In this document: positions 1-8,638 of the stretch, piece by piece
How the letters are laid out: every line of letters starts with the position of its first letter
Position numbering within the stretch: the stretch's first letter is position 1
Source of the DNA: an uncultured Eubacteriales bacterium
Lineage (GTDB): Bacteria > Bacillota > Clostridia > Lachnospirales > Lachnospiraceae
Reading direction: 5' to 3'
Assembly (NCBI GenBank): GCA_900545175.1
Contig: UQYF01000003.1
Coordinates: 68,499 to 132,498, forward strand
DNA length: 64,000 bases
Notes under the pieces: generated by a model
Seen by the model: only the letters and a program-made list of their open reading frames with translations
Database searches by the model: none
Told to the model about the DNA's origin: nothing
Program-made: the position numbers and the translations under genes

Positions 1-1
1 T

Positions 2-640
2 TTTGAAGGACCGGAGATTGAGGATGATGACCACAATTTTACAAGACTCAATGTGTTAAAGGATCATCCTTCAAGAGATATGCAGGATACATTCTGGCTC
101 ACAGATGATCTGCTTCTGCGTACACATACATCACCGGGACAGATTCGTACAATGGATGCAAAGAAGCCTCCTATCAAGGTTCTTGTGCCTGGTAAGGTAT
201 TCCGTTCCGATTCTGACGCGACACATTCACCTATGTTCAGCCAGATGGAGGGACTTGTAGTCGATAAGCACATCACGCTCTGCGACCTTCAGGGTATGCT
301 TGATGAGTTTGTTAAGAAACTTTTTACAGGCGATGTAAAGACAAGACTTCGTCCGTCATACTTCCCATTTACGGAGCCATCGGTTGAGGTTGATGTAAGC
401 TGCTTTAAGTGTGGCGGCTGCGGCTGTTCACTTTGCAAGGGTACAGGATGGATAGAGGTTCTTGGTGGCGGTATCGTCAATAAGAAGGTTCTTGAAAACT
501 GCAAAATAGATTCCGAGGAGTATTCAGGACTTGCATTCGGTATCGGTATTGAGCGTATCGCAATGCTTAAGTATGGTATCAATCACATGGGTAAGCTTTT
601 TGAAAATGACATTGATTTCTTAAAGCAGTTCAAGGCATAA
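2..640 (+). CDS. pheS: Phenylalanyl-tRNA synthetase alpha subunit, 3' part
   Basis: The gene runs in from the left edge, so only its last 212 codons are present. It encodes the catalytic class II alpha chain of phenylalanyl-tRNA synthetase, which charges tRNA-Phe as an alpha2-beta2 tetramer in the cytoplasm. The class II motif 2 region (KVFRSDSDATHSPMF), the FPFTEPSVEVDV stretch and motif 3 (GLAFGIGIERIAML) are all visible. A cysteine-rich loop (CFKCGGCGCSLC) precedes motif 3; related loops occur in many Firmicute PheS proteins. An internal GTG at 53 is not the true start, because the frame stays open and PheS-like back to base 2. pheT follows after 22 bp. The promoter and any T-box leader lie outside the window. 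Confidence 0.97.
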   Translation, partial: FEGPEIEDDDHNFTRLNVLKDHPSRDMQDTFWLTDDLLLRTHTSPGQIRTMDAKKPPIKVLVPGKVFRSDSDATHSPMFSQMEGLVVDKHITLCDLQGMLDEFVKKLFTGDVKTRLRPSYFPFTEPSVEVDVSCFKCGGCGCSLCKGTGWIEVLGGGIVNKKVLENCKIDSEEYSGLAFGIGIERIAMLKYGINHMGKLFENDIDFLKQFKA

Positions 641-662
641 CGGTCAGAAATGGAGAAAAGAT

Positions 663-3074
663 ATGAAAGTATTACTTAGTTGGTTAAAGGAATATGTAGA
701 TATAGATGTCACTCCACAGGAGCTTGAAAAGAAGTTTTTCGGTGCTGGCTTCGAGGTTGAGGGAGTTGAATATCTCGGTGAGAATATCGAGAAGGTATAT
801 GTAGGACAGGTTACTTCCATAGAGAAGTATGAGGGAACACATCTTTACATTTGTCACATTGACTGCGGTGAGCAGGGACATGACCATCTTATCCTGACAG
901 GTGCTGACAATGTATTTCAGGGTGCCAAGGTTCCTGCATGTATAGTTGGAGCTAAGCTTCCTAACGGTATGGAAATCACACCTAGAAAGATGAAGGACAT
1001 GATGTCCTATGGTATGCTCTGCTCAGGAGCAGAGTTAGGTCTTGACAAGGACTGGTATAAGGGTGCAGACGTTAATGGAATTATGATTCTTGATGATGAT
1101 GCACCTGTAGGTGAGGATATAAAGAAATATCTTGAGCTTGATGACTATGTATTCGATATCTCTGTAACTGCCAACAGACCTGACTGCCAGTCGGTACTTG
1201 GTCTTGCGCGTGAAGTTGCGGCATTCCTTGGAAAAGAAATCAAGCTTCCTGATATGAGCTATACATGTGACGGAACGACTAAGCCGGAAATCAGTGTGAC
1301 TGTTGACAGTCAGGATATATGTCCGAGATATTTAGGCCATTATGTATATGAAGTACAGTACAAGGAGTCACCTCTCTGGATGAAGAGAAGGCTTATCGCT
1401 GTAGGACATAATGCAATCAATGCGATGGTTGATATTACTAATTATGTTCTTGTTGAAATAGGACAGCCAATGCATGCATTTGATCTTAACACACTTGAAG
1501 GCTCATCAATCGTTGTGAGAAGAGCTGAGGATGGAGAGAAGTTAATTACACTTGATGGCAAGGAGAGAGTTCTCACACACAACAATCTTCTTATCTGTGA
1601 TAAGGTAAAGGCTGTAGGTCTTGCCGGTGTCATGGGAGGTCTTAACAGCGAGATTACCGAGAATACGAAGGAAGTCCTCTTTGAGTCTGCTAAGTTTATG
1701 AAGGATAATGTCAGAAAGACAGCAAGAGGTCTTGGTCTTCAGTCTGATGCGGCATCACGTTATGAGAAGGGTATTGATGAGTACTCTGTAGAGTGCGGTA
1801 TGGCAAGAGCGCTTAATCTTGTAACAACACTTGGCGTTGCAAAGGTAAGCTCCACTCAGTTAGACGTGAGTGCAGGTGCATCTACACAAAAGAGAGTAAT
1901 CAAAGTTCCTGCTGCTAAAGTAAATTATGTATTAGGTATAGAGGTGCCTGAGGATGAGATGGTGAGAATTCTTAAGAATCTTGCATTTGAGGTCGAGTTA
2001 TCTGACGGTGTTCTTACTCTTGCAATTCCTCGTTATCGTGAAGATATCGAAAATTATCAGGATATCGCTGAGGAGATTATAAGAGAGTATGGCTATGACA
2101 AGGTTGTTCCTACATTTCTCGGGGAGGCTCTTGTAACAAACGGAGGTCTGAATGCAGCGCAGAGCAAGGAGCTCTCTGTAAAGAATTTCCTCTGCACGCA
2201 GGGCTACTATGAGATACAGACTATTGCAATGACATCCAAGGATGAGCTTGATGAGTTCTTAATACCTGCTGATGCAAAGGAAAGAAAGGTTATAGAGATT
2301 TTAAATCCTATCACCGAGAATTTGAGTGTGATGAGAACACTTATGGCACCGGCCATGGTGAGAGCTATTGAGAATAATATCAAGAACGGCAATACCGATT
2401 TGCGTTTCTTCGAGCTTGCTAATGTATATATTCCAAAGGAGCTTCCGCTTACACAGGCACCTGATGAAGTCAAGACGCTCTGCCTTGGCACATCAGGCTC
2501 AGAAGAGGATTTCTTCACTATGAAGGAAACACTTGAGAATTTTGCTTCCTATAATAATATCAAATTCACTTACAAGAGAGGAAATGTTTCTTACCTTCAT
2601 CCGGGAAGAACAGCCGAGGTTTACTGCGATGGCACTCTGATAGGTACATTCGGACAGTTAAGATATGATGTTATTGACTCACTTGCTATTGCAAAGGATA
2701 AGAAGAATGATACCAAGATTTTCATTGCAGAGCTTAACTATGACTTATTAAAGACTAAGTTCAAGGAAGAGATAACTTATACACCGGAGTCAACATTTGT
2801 TAAGACAAGCAGAGATATTGCAATGATAGTTGACAAGAAGGTTGAGTGCGGCGATATTATCGCTGCGATTGAGAAGGCAGATAAGCTTGTTTCTGAGGTT
2901 GACCTTTTCGATATCTTTGAGAGTGAGAAGCTTGGCTTTGGAAAGAAGAGCATGGCATTTAGAATCGTATTTGCATCACATGAGTTCGATGTGACAGATG
3001 AGATGACGGATAAGGCTGTGGATGGCATTGTAAACCGTCTGAGAGATGTATACGGTGCTCTTATGAGAAGCTAA
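663..3074 (+). CDS. pheT: Phenylalanyl-tRNA synthetase beta subunit
   Basis: This encodes the beta chain of phenylalanyl-tRNA synthetase, 803 aa, the usual bacterial length. It binds tRNA and carries the B3/B4 editing module, which clears mischarged Tyr-tRNA-Phe. In order it shows an N-terminal tRNA-binding OB domain (about residues 40-150), B3/B4 editing (about 210-380), the B5 domain (about 400-470), the catalytic-like core, and a C-terminal ferredoxin-fold anticodon-binding domain (about 710-803, from TPESTFVKTSRDIAMIVD). ATG 663 follows a GGAGAAAAG ribosome-binding site. It is almost certainly cotranscribed with pheS and ends at the hairpin at 3163. Confidence 0.98.
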   Translation: MKVLLSWLKEYVDIDVTPQELEKKFFGAGFEVEGVEYLGENIEKVYVGQVTSIEKYEGTHLYICHIDCGEQGHDHLILTGADNVFQGAKVPACIVGAKLPNGMEITPRKMKDMMSYGMLCSGAELGLDKDWYKGADVNGIMILDDDAPVGEDIKKYLELDDYVFDISVTANRPDCQSVLGLAREVAAFLGKEIKLPDMSYTCDGTTKPEISVTVDSQDICPRYLGHYVYEVQYKESPLWMKRRLIAVGHNAINAMVDITNYVLVEIGQPMHAFDLNTLEGSSIVVRRAEDGEKLITLDGKERVLTHNNLLICDKVKAVGLAGVMGGLNSEITENTKEVLFESAKFMKDNVRKTARGLGLQSDAASRYEKGIDEYSVECGMARALNLVTTLGVAKVSSTQLDVSAGASTQKRVIKVPAAKVNYVLGIEVPEDEMVRILKNLAFEVELSDGVLTLAIPRYREDIENYQDIAEEIIREYGYDKVVPTFLGEALVTNGGLNAAQSKELSVKNFLCTQGYYEIQTIAMTSKDELDEFLIPADAKERKVIEILNPITENLSVMRTLMAPAMVRAIENNIKNGNTDLRFFELANVYIPKELPLTQAPDEVKTLCLGTSGSEEDFFTMKETLENFASYNNIKFTYKRGNVSYLHPGRTAEVYCDGTLIGTFGQLRYDVIDSLAIAKDKKNDTKIFIAELNYDLLKTKFKEEITYTPESTFVKTSRDIAMIVDKKVECGDIIAAIEKADKLVSEVDLFDIFESEKLGFGKKSMAFRIVFASHEFDVTDEMTDKAVDGIVNRLRDVYGALMRS

Positions 3075-3162
3075 ATCAATGGATGGCTGAAATTTGCAAT
3101 GCGTTGCAGGATGGCTTGTAACAGTCGAATGCAGATTTGCCATACGCTGACTTGAGTTATGT

Positions 3163-3206
3163 CCGGACATGTATTCATGATAAAGGATGCATGTCCGGTT
3201 TCTTTT
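3163..3206 (+). terminator. Rho-independent terminator after pheT
   Basis: A 9-bp perfect stem (CCGGACATG at 3163-3171 with CATGTCCGG at 3190-3198) is followed directly by TTTCTTTT. It lies about 90 bp past the pheT stop and would end the pheST transcript before queA. The rest of the 262-bp pheT-queA gap shows no gene. Confidence 0.85.
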
Positions 3207-3336
3207 GAAAATAGAGATATGGATGTAAAAAAGTAGGTCTAATTACCTACACTACATACATCAATAACTATAGATTTTAGACGGTATTAAAGATATAATA
3301 ACTACATATAATTGTATACACAGGAGTGGAAAAGAA

Positions 3337-4365
3337 TTGAATTTACATGATTTTAGTTATGATCTGCCACAGGAGCTTATAGCGCAGGATCCGCTTGAAG
3401 ACAGGTCATCATCAAGACTTATGCTTCTTGACAAGAATACGGGGGAGATAGAGCATAAGGTTTTTAAGGATATAACAGATTATCTAAATCCGGGCGACTG
3501 CCTTGTACTCAATAATACGAAGGTTATACCGGCAAGACTTATGGGAGTGAGAGAAGGAACAGGAGCTTCCATAGAGGTTCTTCTTTTAAAACGCAGAGAG
3601 AATGATATCTGGGAGGTGCTTGTAAGACCCGGCAAGAAGGCCAGACCGGGTGACAGAATAATATTTGGTGATGGCAAGCTTGCAGCAGAGGTTCTTGATG
3701 TGGTTGATGATGGCAACAGACTTATCAGATTTTATTACGAAGGTGTCTTCGAAGCTGTTTTAGATGAGCTTGGTCAGATGCCGCTGCCGCCATATATCAC
3801 TCATAAGCTACAGGATAGGAACCGATATCAGACTGTCTATGCTAAGTATGAAGGCTCTGCGGCTGCACCTACAGCAGGACTTCATTTTACAAAGGAGCTT
3901 CTTAAGAAGCTTGAGGAAAAGGGAGTCATTATTGCCAATGTAACTCTTCATGTAGGTCTTGGAACATTCAGACCTGTAAAAGTAGAAAATATACAGGAGC
4001 ATCACATGCACTCTGAGATGTTTGTTGTCACGAAAGAGGAGGCTGATAAGATTAATGCGGCGCGTGCGGCCGGCGGCAGGATAATATGTGTAGGTACAAC
4101 AAGTCTTCGCACACTTGAATCTACAACTGATGATAATGGAATTGTACATGCGGACAGCAGAGAGACGGATATATTTATATATCCGGGATATAAGTTCAAG
4201 GCCGTTGACTGCCTGATAACGAACTTCCATCTGCCTGAGTCTACGCTTCTTATGCTTGTTTCGGCTCTTGCAGGGCGCAATAATATACTGAACGCATATA
4301 AGACTGCAGTAACTGAAAAATACAGATTTTTCAGTTTTGGGGATGCTATGTTCATACATGACTGA
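3337..4365 (+). CDS. queA: S-adenosylmethionine:tRNA ribosyltransferase-isomerase
   Basis: QueA transfers and isomerises the ribosyl group of S-adenosylmethionine onto preQ1-modified tRNA to make epoxyqueuosine, the penultimate step of queuosine synthesis. The 342-aa product has the normal length. The N-terminal DFSYDLPQELIAQ, the LPLPPYI region and the GTTSLRTLES and TNFHLPESTLLMLV blocks are family hallmarks. The start is TTG 3337, about 7 bp after CAGGAGTGG. No other queuosine genes lie in the window. A possible -10 (TATAAT, 3294-3299) is present, but no convincing -35. Confidence 0.97.
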   Translation: MNLHDFSYDLPQELIAQDPLEDRSSSRLMLLDKNTGEIEHKVFKDITDYLNPGDCLVLNNTKVIPARLMGVREGTGASIEVLLLKRRENDIWEVLVRPGKKARPGDRIIFGDGKLAAEVLDVVDDGNRLIRFYYEGVFEAVLDELGQMPLPPYITHKLQDRNRYQTVYAKYEGSAAAPTAGLHFTKELLKKLEEKGVIIANVTLHVGLGTFRPVKVENIQEHHMHSEMFVVTKEEADKINAARAAGGRIICVGTTSLRTLESTTDDNGIVHADSRETDIFIYPGYKFKAVDCLITNFHLPESTLLMLVSALAGRNNILNAYKTAVTEKYRFFSFGDAMFIHD

Positions 4366-4391
4366 CAGCAAAGAACAGGGAGGATTATATA

Positions 4392-4751
4392 ATGCCGGAT
4401 ATTCAGGAGAAGAGAAAGTCAAGAAGAATAGGAATCAATGTAAAGATTAAGCTTCAGAAGGTTACGGATAACCCTTTGGTGTACGGACTTAAAGAGGATG
4501 AATTTGAAGTAAATGTTGTTAATATTTCCAAGGATGGAATGGCTTTCAGGACTAAGGAAAGACTTGTACTCAACTCATTCTATGATTCGAAAGTTGTTTT
4601 GTGGACAAAGGAATCCTTTGACACAGTTATCGAGATTGTAAGAATGGAGAATATGGGTGAGGAAGAGACATTATATGGCTGCCGGTTTGTCGGAATAAGT
4701 GCTGCAGATCAATTTAAGATTGATGTTTATCAGATAGTGTCCAAAAATTAG
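4392..4751 (+). CDS. PilZ domain protein
   Basis: A single small domain of 119 aa. RKSRRIGINVKI near the N-terminus matches the RxxxR half of the PilZ c-di-GMP site. NISKDGMAF in the middle matches the (D/N)xSxxG half. A stand-alone PilZ protein is a plausible c-di-GMP receptor, but its target cannot be read here. The start is set by GGGAGG 8 bp upstream. It follows queA by 26 bp, may be cotranscribed with it, and ends at the strong hairpin at 4760. No diguanylate cyclase or phosphodiesterase gene lies in the window. Confidence 0.8.
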   Translation: MPDIQEKRKSRRIGINVKIKLQKVTDNPLVYGLKEDEFEVNVVNISKDGMAFRTKERLVLNSFYDSKVVLWTKESFDTVIEIVRMENMGEEETLYGCRFVGISAADQFKIDVYQIVSKN

Positions 4752-4759
4752 ATACATAT

Positions 4760-4785
4760 GGCAGGATGCAGCCTGCCTTTTTTTT
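4760..4785 (+). terminator. Terminator after the PilZ gene
   Basis: The stem GGCAGG/CCTGCC is followed by eight T residues. A second, longer hairpin (11-bp arms at 4786-4796 and 4807-4817, AATATGTCCTG with its complement) follows at once. It could act as the opposite-strand terminator or as a processing signal. Confidence 0.88.
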
Positions 4786-4889
4786 AATATGTCCTGTCTT
4801 AGCCGGCAGGACATATTTACCATGTGGATGTTATGATTTATAAAATAAACGACAAAACTTATTACCATCGGGTGACATGGTGAACTCTT

Positions 4890-4979
4890 ATGAGCAGGAA
4901 GCGAAAGCGGATTGCAAATATCATTGACCGACAGAATTACATAATAATGGGGGATATATGGTTGAGATTGAAAAATTAA
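4890..4979 (+). other. Candidate micro-ORF in the ABC-transporter leader (copy 1 of shared motif)
   Basis: ATG 4890 opens a 29-codon frame beginning MSRKRKRIANIID. It overlaps the start of the ABC ATPase gene by 22 bp in another frame. The first 13 codons are nearly identical to a block at 57731 (MSKKRKRIANTID), upstream of an unrelated gene. Five of 39 bases differ: three are silent third-position changes, one gives Arg/Lys and one gives Ile/Thr. That pattern fits a translated peptide but does not prove it, and there is no strong ribosome-binding site. It could instead be a short dispersed repeat or a regulatory RNA segment. Confidence 0.4.
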
Positions 4980-5644
4980 AAAAGAAATATATGACTGTAA
5001 CAGCAGTCGAGAATATAACAATGAATATAGAGGCAGGGCGTATCTATGCACTGCTTGGCCCTAATGGAAGTGGAAAGACGACACTTATGAAGATGATTGC
5101 AGGGCTTACGAAACAGACGGCGGGGACTATTTTATATGAAGGAGCCCCGATTGGAGTTGAGTCAAAGAAGCATATCGCATATATGCCGACAGAGAGTTAT
5201 TTCTATTCATACATGAACTGTACTGATATCGGAAAATACTATCAGGATTTTTTTGAAGATTTTTCTATGAAAAAGTATCTCGATTTACTTGAAAGCATGG
5301 AGCTTGCAGGAAAGACTAAGGCAAGCAAAATGTCATCGGGAATGCTCGCAAAGCTTAAGATTGCAGTGACATTGGCAAGAGACAGCCGGCTTATCATGTT
5401 GGATGAACCGTTAAATGGAATTGACATAATTGCAAGGGATAAAATAATAGATATAATTACTGCTAACGTGGACGGGCACCGTTCATTTATATTGTCGAGC
5501 CATCTTGTAGATGAGCTTGAAAAGATTATAGACTATGCGGTTTTTGTCAAGAACGGAACGATTGTGAAGCAGGGAGAGGCATCGGCTCTCAGGGATGAGT
5601 ACGGCAAGTCGATAGTTGATATATATAAGAGTATTTATTCGTAG
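4958..5644 (+). CDS. ABC transporter ATP-binding protein
   Basis: A 228-aa ABC ATPase that would energise the membrane protein encoded next. The Walker A (GPNGSGKTT, about residue 34), Walker B (LIMLDEPLNGID) and switch histidine (LSSHLVDEL) are intact. The signature motif is degenerate (MSSGMLAKLKIA instead of LSGGQ), as in YtrB/BcrA-like exporters with ABC-2 partners. The substrate is unknown; bacteriocin or lipid-linked antibiotic efflux and self-resistance are usual roles for the group. ATG 4958 follows a GGGG stretch. No GntR-type (YtrA) regulator gene precedes it; instead there is the micro-ORF at 4890. Confidence 0.9.
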   Translation: MVEIEKLKKKYMTVTAVENITMNIEAGRIYALLGPNGSGKTTLMKMIAGLTKQTAGTILYEGAPIGVESKKHIAYMPTESYFYSYMNCTDIGKYYQDFFEDFSMKKYLDLLESMELAGKTKASKMSSGMLAKLKIAVTLARDSRLIMLDEPLNGIDIIARDKIIDIITANVDGHRSFILSSHLVDELEKIIDYAVFVKNGTIVKQGEASALRDEYGKSIVDIYKSIYS

Positions 5645-5657
5645 GAGGGGGAAATAC

Positions 5658-6425
5658 ATGTTCAAGCTGATAAAATATGAATTTCGAAAGAATCTGTATG
5701 GCATGGCTGTTATGTGCGGTATAATCCTTGCGGCACAGCTTTATTTTATGTATGCCTGCTTTATAGCAGATAACAAAAACAAAGCACTTGGCGGGTCGTG
5801 GTTCTTGCTTATGGCTGCAATAATATGCTTTTTTATGGTGTTTATAATGGGTATAGCTACTTACAGCAGGGAATTGTCGAATAAGACGGCATATCTTGTG
5901 TTCATGACACCTAACAGTGCGATTAAGATAATTGGTTCTAAGCTTTTGTACACGCTCTTTAACGGAGCTGTAATTTTGATTCTGTTAGTAATACTTGGCA
6001 TTATTGACTGGAGGCTTCTCGGAAAAATGTGGGAGCAGGAGATAAGCGTTCTTGAGATGGTTTCTGAGATGATGTCGATGCTTGGAATAGATATGCTGAA
6101 TGTTTTTTATAGTGCAGCAGCAGTCATTGTGAATTTTCTGGTGAATTTCTTTATGGCTGTAACACTTGCATATATGAGTGTAACTGCTACGGCAACAGTA
6201 CTTCAGAATAAGAAAATCAAGGGATTGATAAGTGTTGTCGTATACATTATCTTATTTATTGTTATTAATAAGATAGGAGGACTTCTGCCAAGGCTGTACG
6301 AGTATCCGGAAAGCTTCACGCAGGTTGCCCTTTCGGGACTTTGGCGTACAGTGTTCTTTCTTATTATAATTATTGGGGCAGTTATAGCAACAGCCAGACT
6401 TCTTGAAAGACATGTAAGCCTTTAG
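5658..6425 (+). CDS. ABC-2 type membrane permease
   Basis: A 255-aa integral membrane protein with about six hydrophobic helices, including MAVMCGIILAAQLYFMYAC near the N-terminus and FFLIIIIGAVIATARLL near the C-terminus. It begins MFKLIKYEFRKN, a common opening for ABC-2 permeases. The frame is open from 5616, but AGGAGGGGG at 5643-5651 selects ATG 5658. The gene lies 13 bp after the ATPase gene, so the two form a bicistronic exporter unit. The substrate cannot be inferred. A strong terminator follows at 6491. Confidence 0.85.
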   Translation: MFKLIKYEFRKNLYGMAVMCGIILAAQLYFMYACFIADNKNKALGGSWFLLMAAIICFFMVFIMGIATYSRELSNKTAYLVFMTPNSAIKIIGSKLLYTLFNGAVILILLVILGIIDWRLLGKMWEQEISVLEMVSEMMSMLGIDMLNVFYSAAAVIVNFLVNFFMAVTLAYMSVTATATVLQNKKIKGLISVVVYIILFIVINKIGGLLPRLYEYPESFTQVALSGLWRTVFFLIIIIGAVIATARLLERHVSL

Positions 6426-6490
6426 ATTAAGAGAATAATGTAAAAGACATGTAAGTCTTTAAATATGAAAACAACGTAGATGCCGGTTAT

Positions 6491-6529
6491 AGCTTCATAC
6501 AGGATACAGGTCCTGTATGAAGCTTTTTT
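6491..6529 (+). terminator. Terminator after the ABC transporter
   Basis: A 13-bp perfect stem (AGCTTCATACAGG, 6491-6503, with its complement 6512-6524), an 8-base loop and a T run at 6525-6529. Confidence 0.92.
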
Positions 6530-6538
6530 GTATAATTA

Positions 6539-6638
6539 GGATTCGGGTGTCGAAACATGCTGATTTAGTTTATATGTGTATAATGGATTATATTTATACA
6601 CAATTAAGTTTATGAAGCATGTTTTGACATCCGAATCT
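6539..6638. repeat. Palindromic dispersed repeat, family B, copy 1
   Basis: An element of about 100 bp whose ends are inverted copies: GATTCGGGTGTCGAAACATG on the left and its near-complement ending at 6637 on the right, with two mismatches in about 22 positions. A second hairpin (GTGTATAA 6576-6583, TTATACAC 6594-6601) lies at the centre. A related copy occurs at 40369 and a left half at 63826. It has no coding capacity. It resembles a MITE or a mobile palindromic unit. Confidence 0.7.
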
Positions 6639-6765
6639 AATTCATATTATATTGCATATGACGCATCAGTTATTCTGACTTTAAAATGGTATAAACAGCA
6701 AAAATATAATAAAAAATAAACAAAACGGAATAATTATAAAATAAGAATAAATTTAAAAATTCCTG

Positions 6766-6794
6766 TTGACAAATATATAAAGGAGTGATATTTT
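6766..6794 (+). promoter_or_regulatory. Promoter of the hrcA-grpE-dnaK-dnaJ operon
   Basis: A perfect -35 TTGACA (6766-6771), a 17-bp spacer and -10 TATTTT (6789-6794) look like a vegetative sigma-A promoter. The CIRCE operator starts 17 bp downstream, so HrcA bound there would block the initiation region. Confidence 0.8.
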
Positions 6795-6810
6795 TAGTAT
6801 ATCAAAAATG

Positions 6811-6837
6811 TTAGCACTCAAATTCAAAGAGTGCTAA
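6811..6837. promoter_or_regulatory. CIRCE operator (HrcA-binding site), perfect
   Basis: TTAGCACTC, nine bases, GAGTGCTAA: an exact match to the CIRCE consensus. It sits between the promoter and hrcA, in the position expected for autoregulated heat-shock repression. Confidence 0.97.
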
Positions 6838-6859
6838 TAAAGAGAAAGGTAGGAGGCAG

Positions 6860-7912
6860 ATGGAACTTGACGATAGAAAAGTTAAGATATTAGAGGCAAT
6901 CATCCGCAACTATCTTGAGACAGGCGAGCCGGTAGGTTCAAGGACGATTTCAAAATATACGGACTTGAATTTAAGTTCAGCCACCATCAGAAATGAGATG
7001 GCTGATCTAGAGGAGCTTGGATACATCATTCAGCCGCATACATCGGCAGGTCGAATACCTTCCGATGCAGGTTACAGATTATATGTTGACAGAATGATGG
7101 CAGACAAGAAGCAGGAACTTGATGATAAAGAGCATGAGCTTCTTAAGATGCAGGATATGCTTCTTGACAAGGTGGATAAAGTTGAGACGCTTTTGCAGAA
7201 TGTAGCAAAGACGCTTGCTGATAACACCAATTATGCAACACTTGTCACAGCACCTAAGTATACAGGCAACAGACTTAAGTTTATACAGCTTTCGCAGGTC
7301 GAGCCGGGGCAGATACTTATGGTTATCGTGACAGATGGTAATCTTATCAAGAACAAGATTATTCAGGTTGACACAGAGCTTGATAATGAGACATTGTTAA
7401 AGCTCAATCTTCTTCTAAACAGCAGTCTTAACGGACTGACGGTTGAAGAAATTAACCTGACGCTTATTTCAAAGCTTACCGGTCAGGCGGGTGAGTATTC
7501 AAAGCTTATCCATGATATACTTGATGCGGTGGCTGAGGTGGCAGGTTCACCTGATGACCTTCAGATATATACCAGCGGTGCAACTAATATTTTTAAATAT
7601 CCTGAGTTGTCCACGCAGTCAAAGGCAAGTGAGCTGATATCCACATTTGAGGAAAAGAAAGAACTAACACAGCTTGTAAATGATGCGCTCAACAAGGATG
7701 ATGACACCGGTATACAGATATACATTGGTAATGAGACACCGGTTCAGACCATGAAGGATTGCAGTGTAGTCACTGCAACATATGAGCTTGATGAAGGTGT
7801 GAAGGGAACCATCGGAATTGTTGGACCTAAGCGTATGGACTACGAGAAAGTAGTCGAAGCATTAAAAAGTATTAAGGTTCAGCTTGATTCGAAATTTAAC
7901 CCTAGTAAGTAA
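6860..7912 (+). CDS. hrcA: Heat-inducible transcription repressor HrcA
   Basis: HrcA binds CIRCE and represses class I heat-shock genes; GroEL normally keeps it active. The 350-aa protein has the N-terminal winged helix (DDRKVKILEAIIRNYLETGEPVGS, then SSATIRNEMADLEELGYI). A GAF-like dimerisation region and the C-terminal motif GTIGIVGPKRMDYEKVV follow. ATG 6860 follows AGGAGG. It is first in an operon with grpE, dnaK and dnaJ, directly downstream of a perfect CIRCE. Confidence 0.98.
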   Translation: MELDDRKVKILEAIIRNYLETGEPVGSRTISKYTDLNLSSATIRNEMADLEELGYIIQPHTSAGRIPSDAGYRLYVDRMMADKKQELDDKEHELLKMQDMLLDKVDKVETLLQNVAKTLADNTNYATLVTAPKYTGNRLKFIQLSQVEPGQILMVIVTDGNLIKNKIIQVDTELDNETLLKLNLLLNSSLNGLTVEEINLTLISKLTGQAGEYSKLIHDILDAVAEVAGSPDDLQIYTSGATNIFKYPELSTQSKASELISTFEEKKELTQLVNDALNKDDDTGIQIYIGNETPVQTMKDCSVVTATYELDEGVKGTIGIVGPKRMDYEKVVEALKSIKVQLDSKFNPSK

Positions 7913-7928
7913 GAAAGGCGGAGAACAG

Positions 7929-8585
7929 ATGGCAGAGCAGTTTGAGAAGAAGGACAATATTTCCGAGGAGGAGATTATTGATACCACTTCAACCAATGAA
8001 GATAACAATGAAACTGTTGAAGATGTTGCAGTTGAGTCGGAACAGACAGCACAGGCTGATGACTCAGATAATACTTCCGATACGTCAGAAGGTGACGAGG
8101 AGGTTAAGAAAAAAGGCTTCTTTAACAAGGATAAGAAAGAAAAGAAAGATAAAAAGGATCAGAAAATTGATGAGCTGACTGACCAGTATCGAAGAACGCT
8201 TGCAGAGTTTGATAACTACCGCAAGAGAACAGAGAAGGAAAAGACAGCAATGTTCGAGGTAGGAGCTAAGGATATAATTGAGAAGCTTTTACCGGTTATA
8301 GACAGCTTTGAGAGAGGTCTTGCAACCGTATCAGAAGAGCAGAAGACAGAGCCTTTTGTCGATGGTATGGATAAGATATATAAGCAGCTTGTAAAGCAGC
8401 TTGAAGATGCAGGAGTTAAGGAAATTGAGGCGCTTGATAAGGAGTTCGATCCTAATCTTCACAATGCAGTGATGCATGTGGAGGATGAGAATGTCGGAGA
8501 GAACATTATCGTCGAAGTTTTCCAGAAGGGTTACACTTACCGTGACAGCGTTGTTCGCCACAGTATGGTAAAGGTAGCAAATTAA
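7929..8585 (+). CDS. grpE: Nucleotide exchange factor GrpE
   Basis: GrpE releases ADP from DnaK. The 218-aa product begins with a long acidic, low-complexity tail (about residues 1-55) and a lysine-rich stretch. The coiled coil (YRRTLAEFDNYRKRTEKEK) and the C-terminal beta domain (EALDKEFDPNLHNAVMHVED) follow. The frame is open from 7884, inside hrcA, but GGCGGAG just before ATG 7929 marks the real start, 16 bp after hrcA. Confidence 0.97.
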   Translation: MAEQFEKKDNISEEEIIDTTSTNEDNNETVEDVAVESEQTAQADDSDNTSDTSEGDEEVKKKGFFNKDKKEKKDKKDQKIDELTDQYRRTLAEFDNYRKRTEKEKTAMFEVGAKDIIEKLLPVIDSFERGLATVSEEQKTEPFVDGMDKIYKQLVKQLEDAGVKEIEALDKEFDPNLHNAVMHVEDENVGENIIVEVFQKGYTYRDSVVRHSMVKVAN

Positions 8586-8638
8586 TTAAAGGCCACAGTA
8601 AGTTTTCAGATTTCATATAATATCAGGAGGAAAATGAT

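Noticed and set aside
3808..4422. 204-codon frame antisense to queA
   Set aside because: Overlaps a clear essential-type gene with no start signal or domain.
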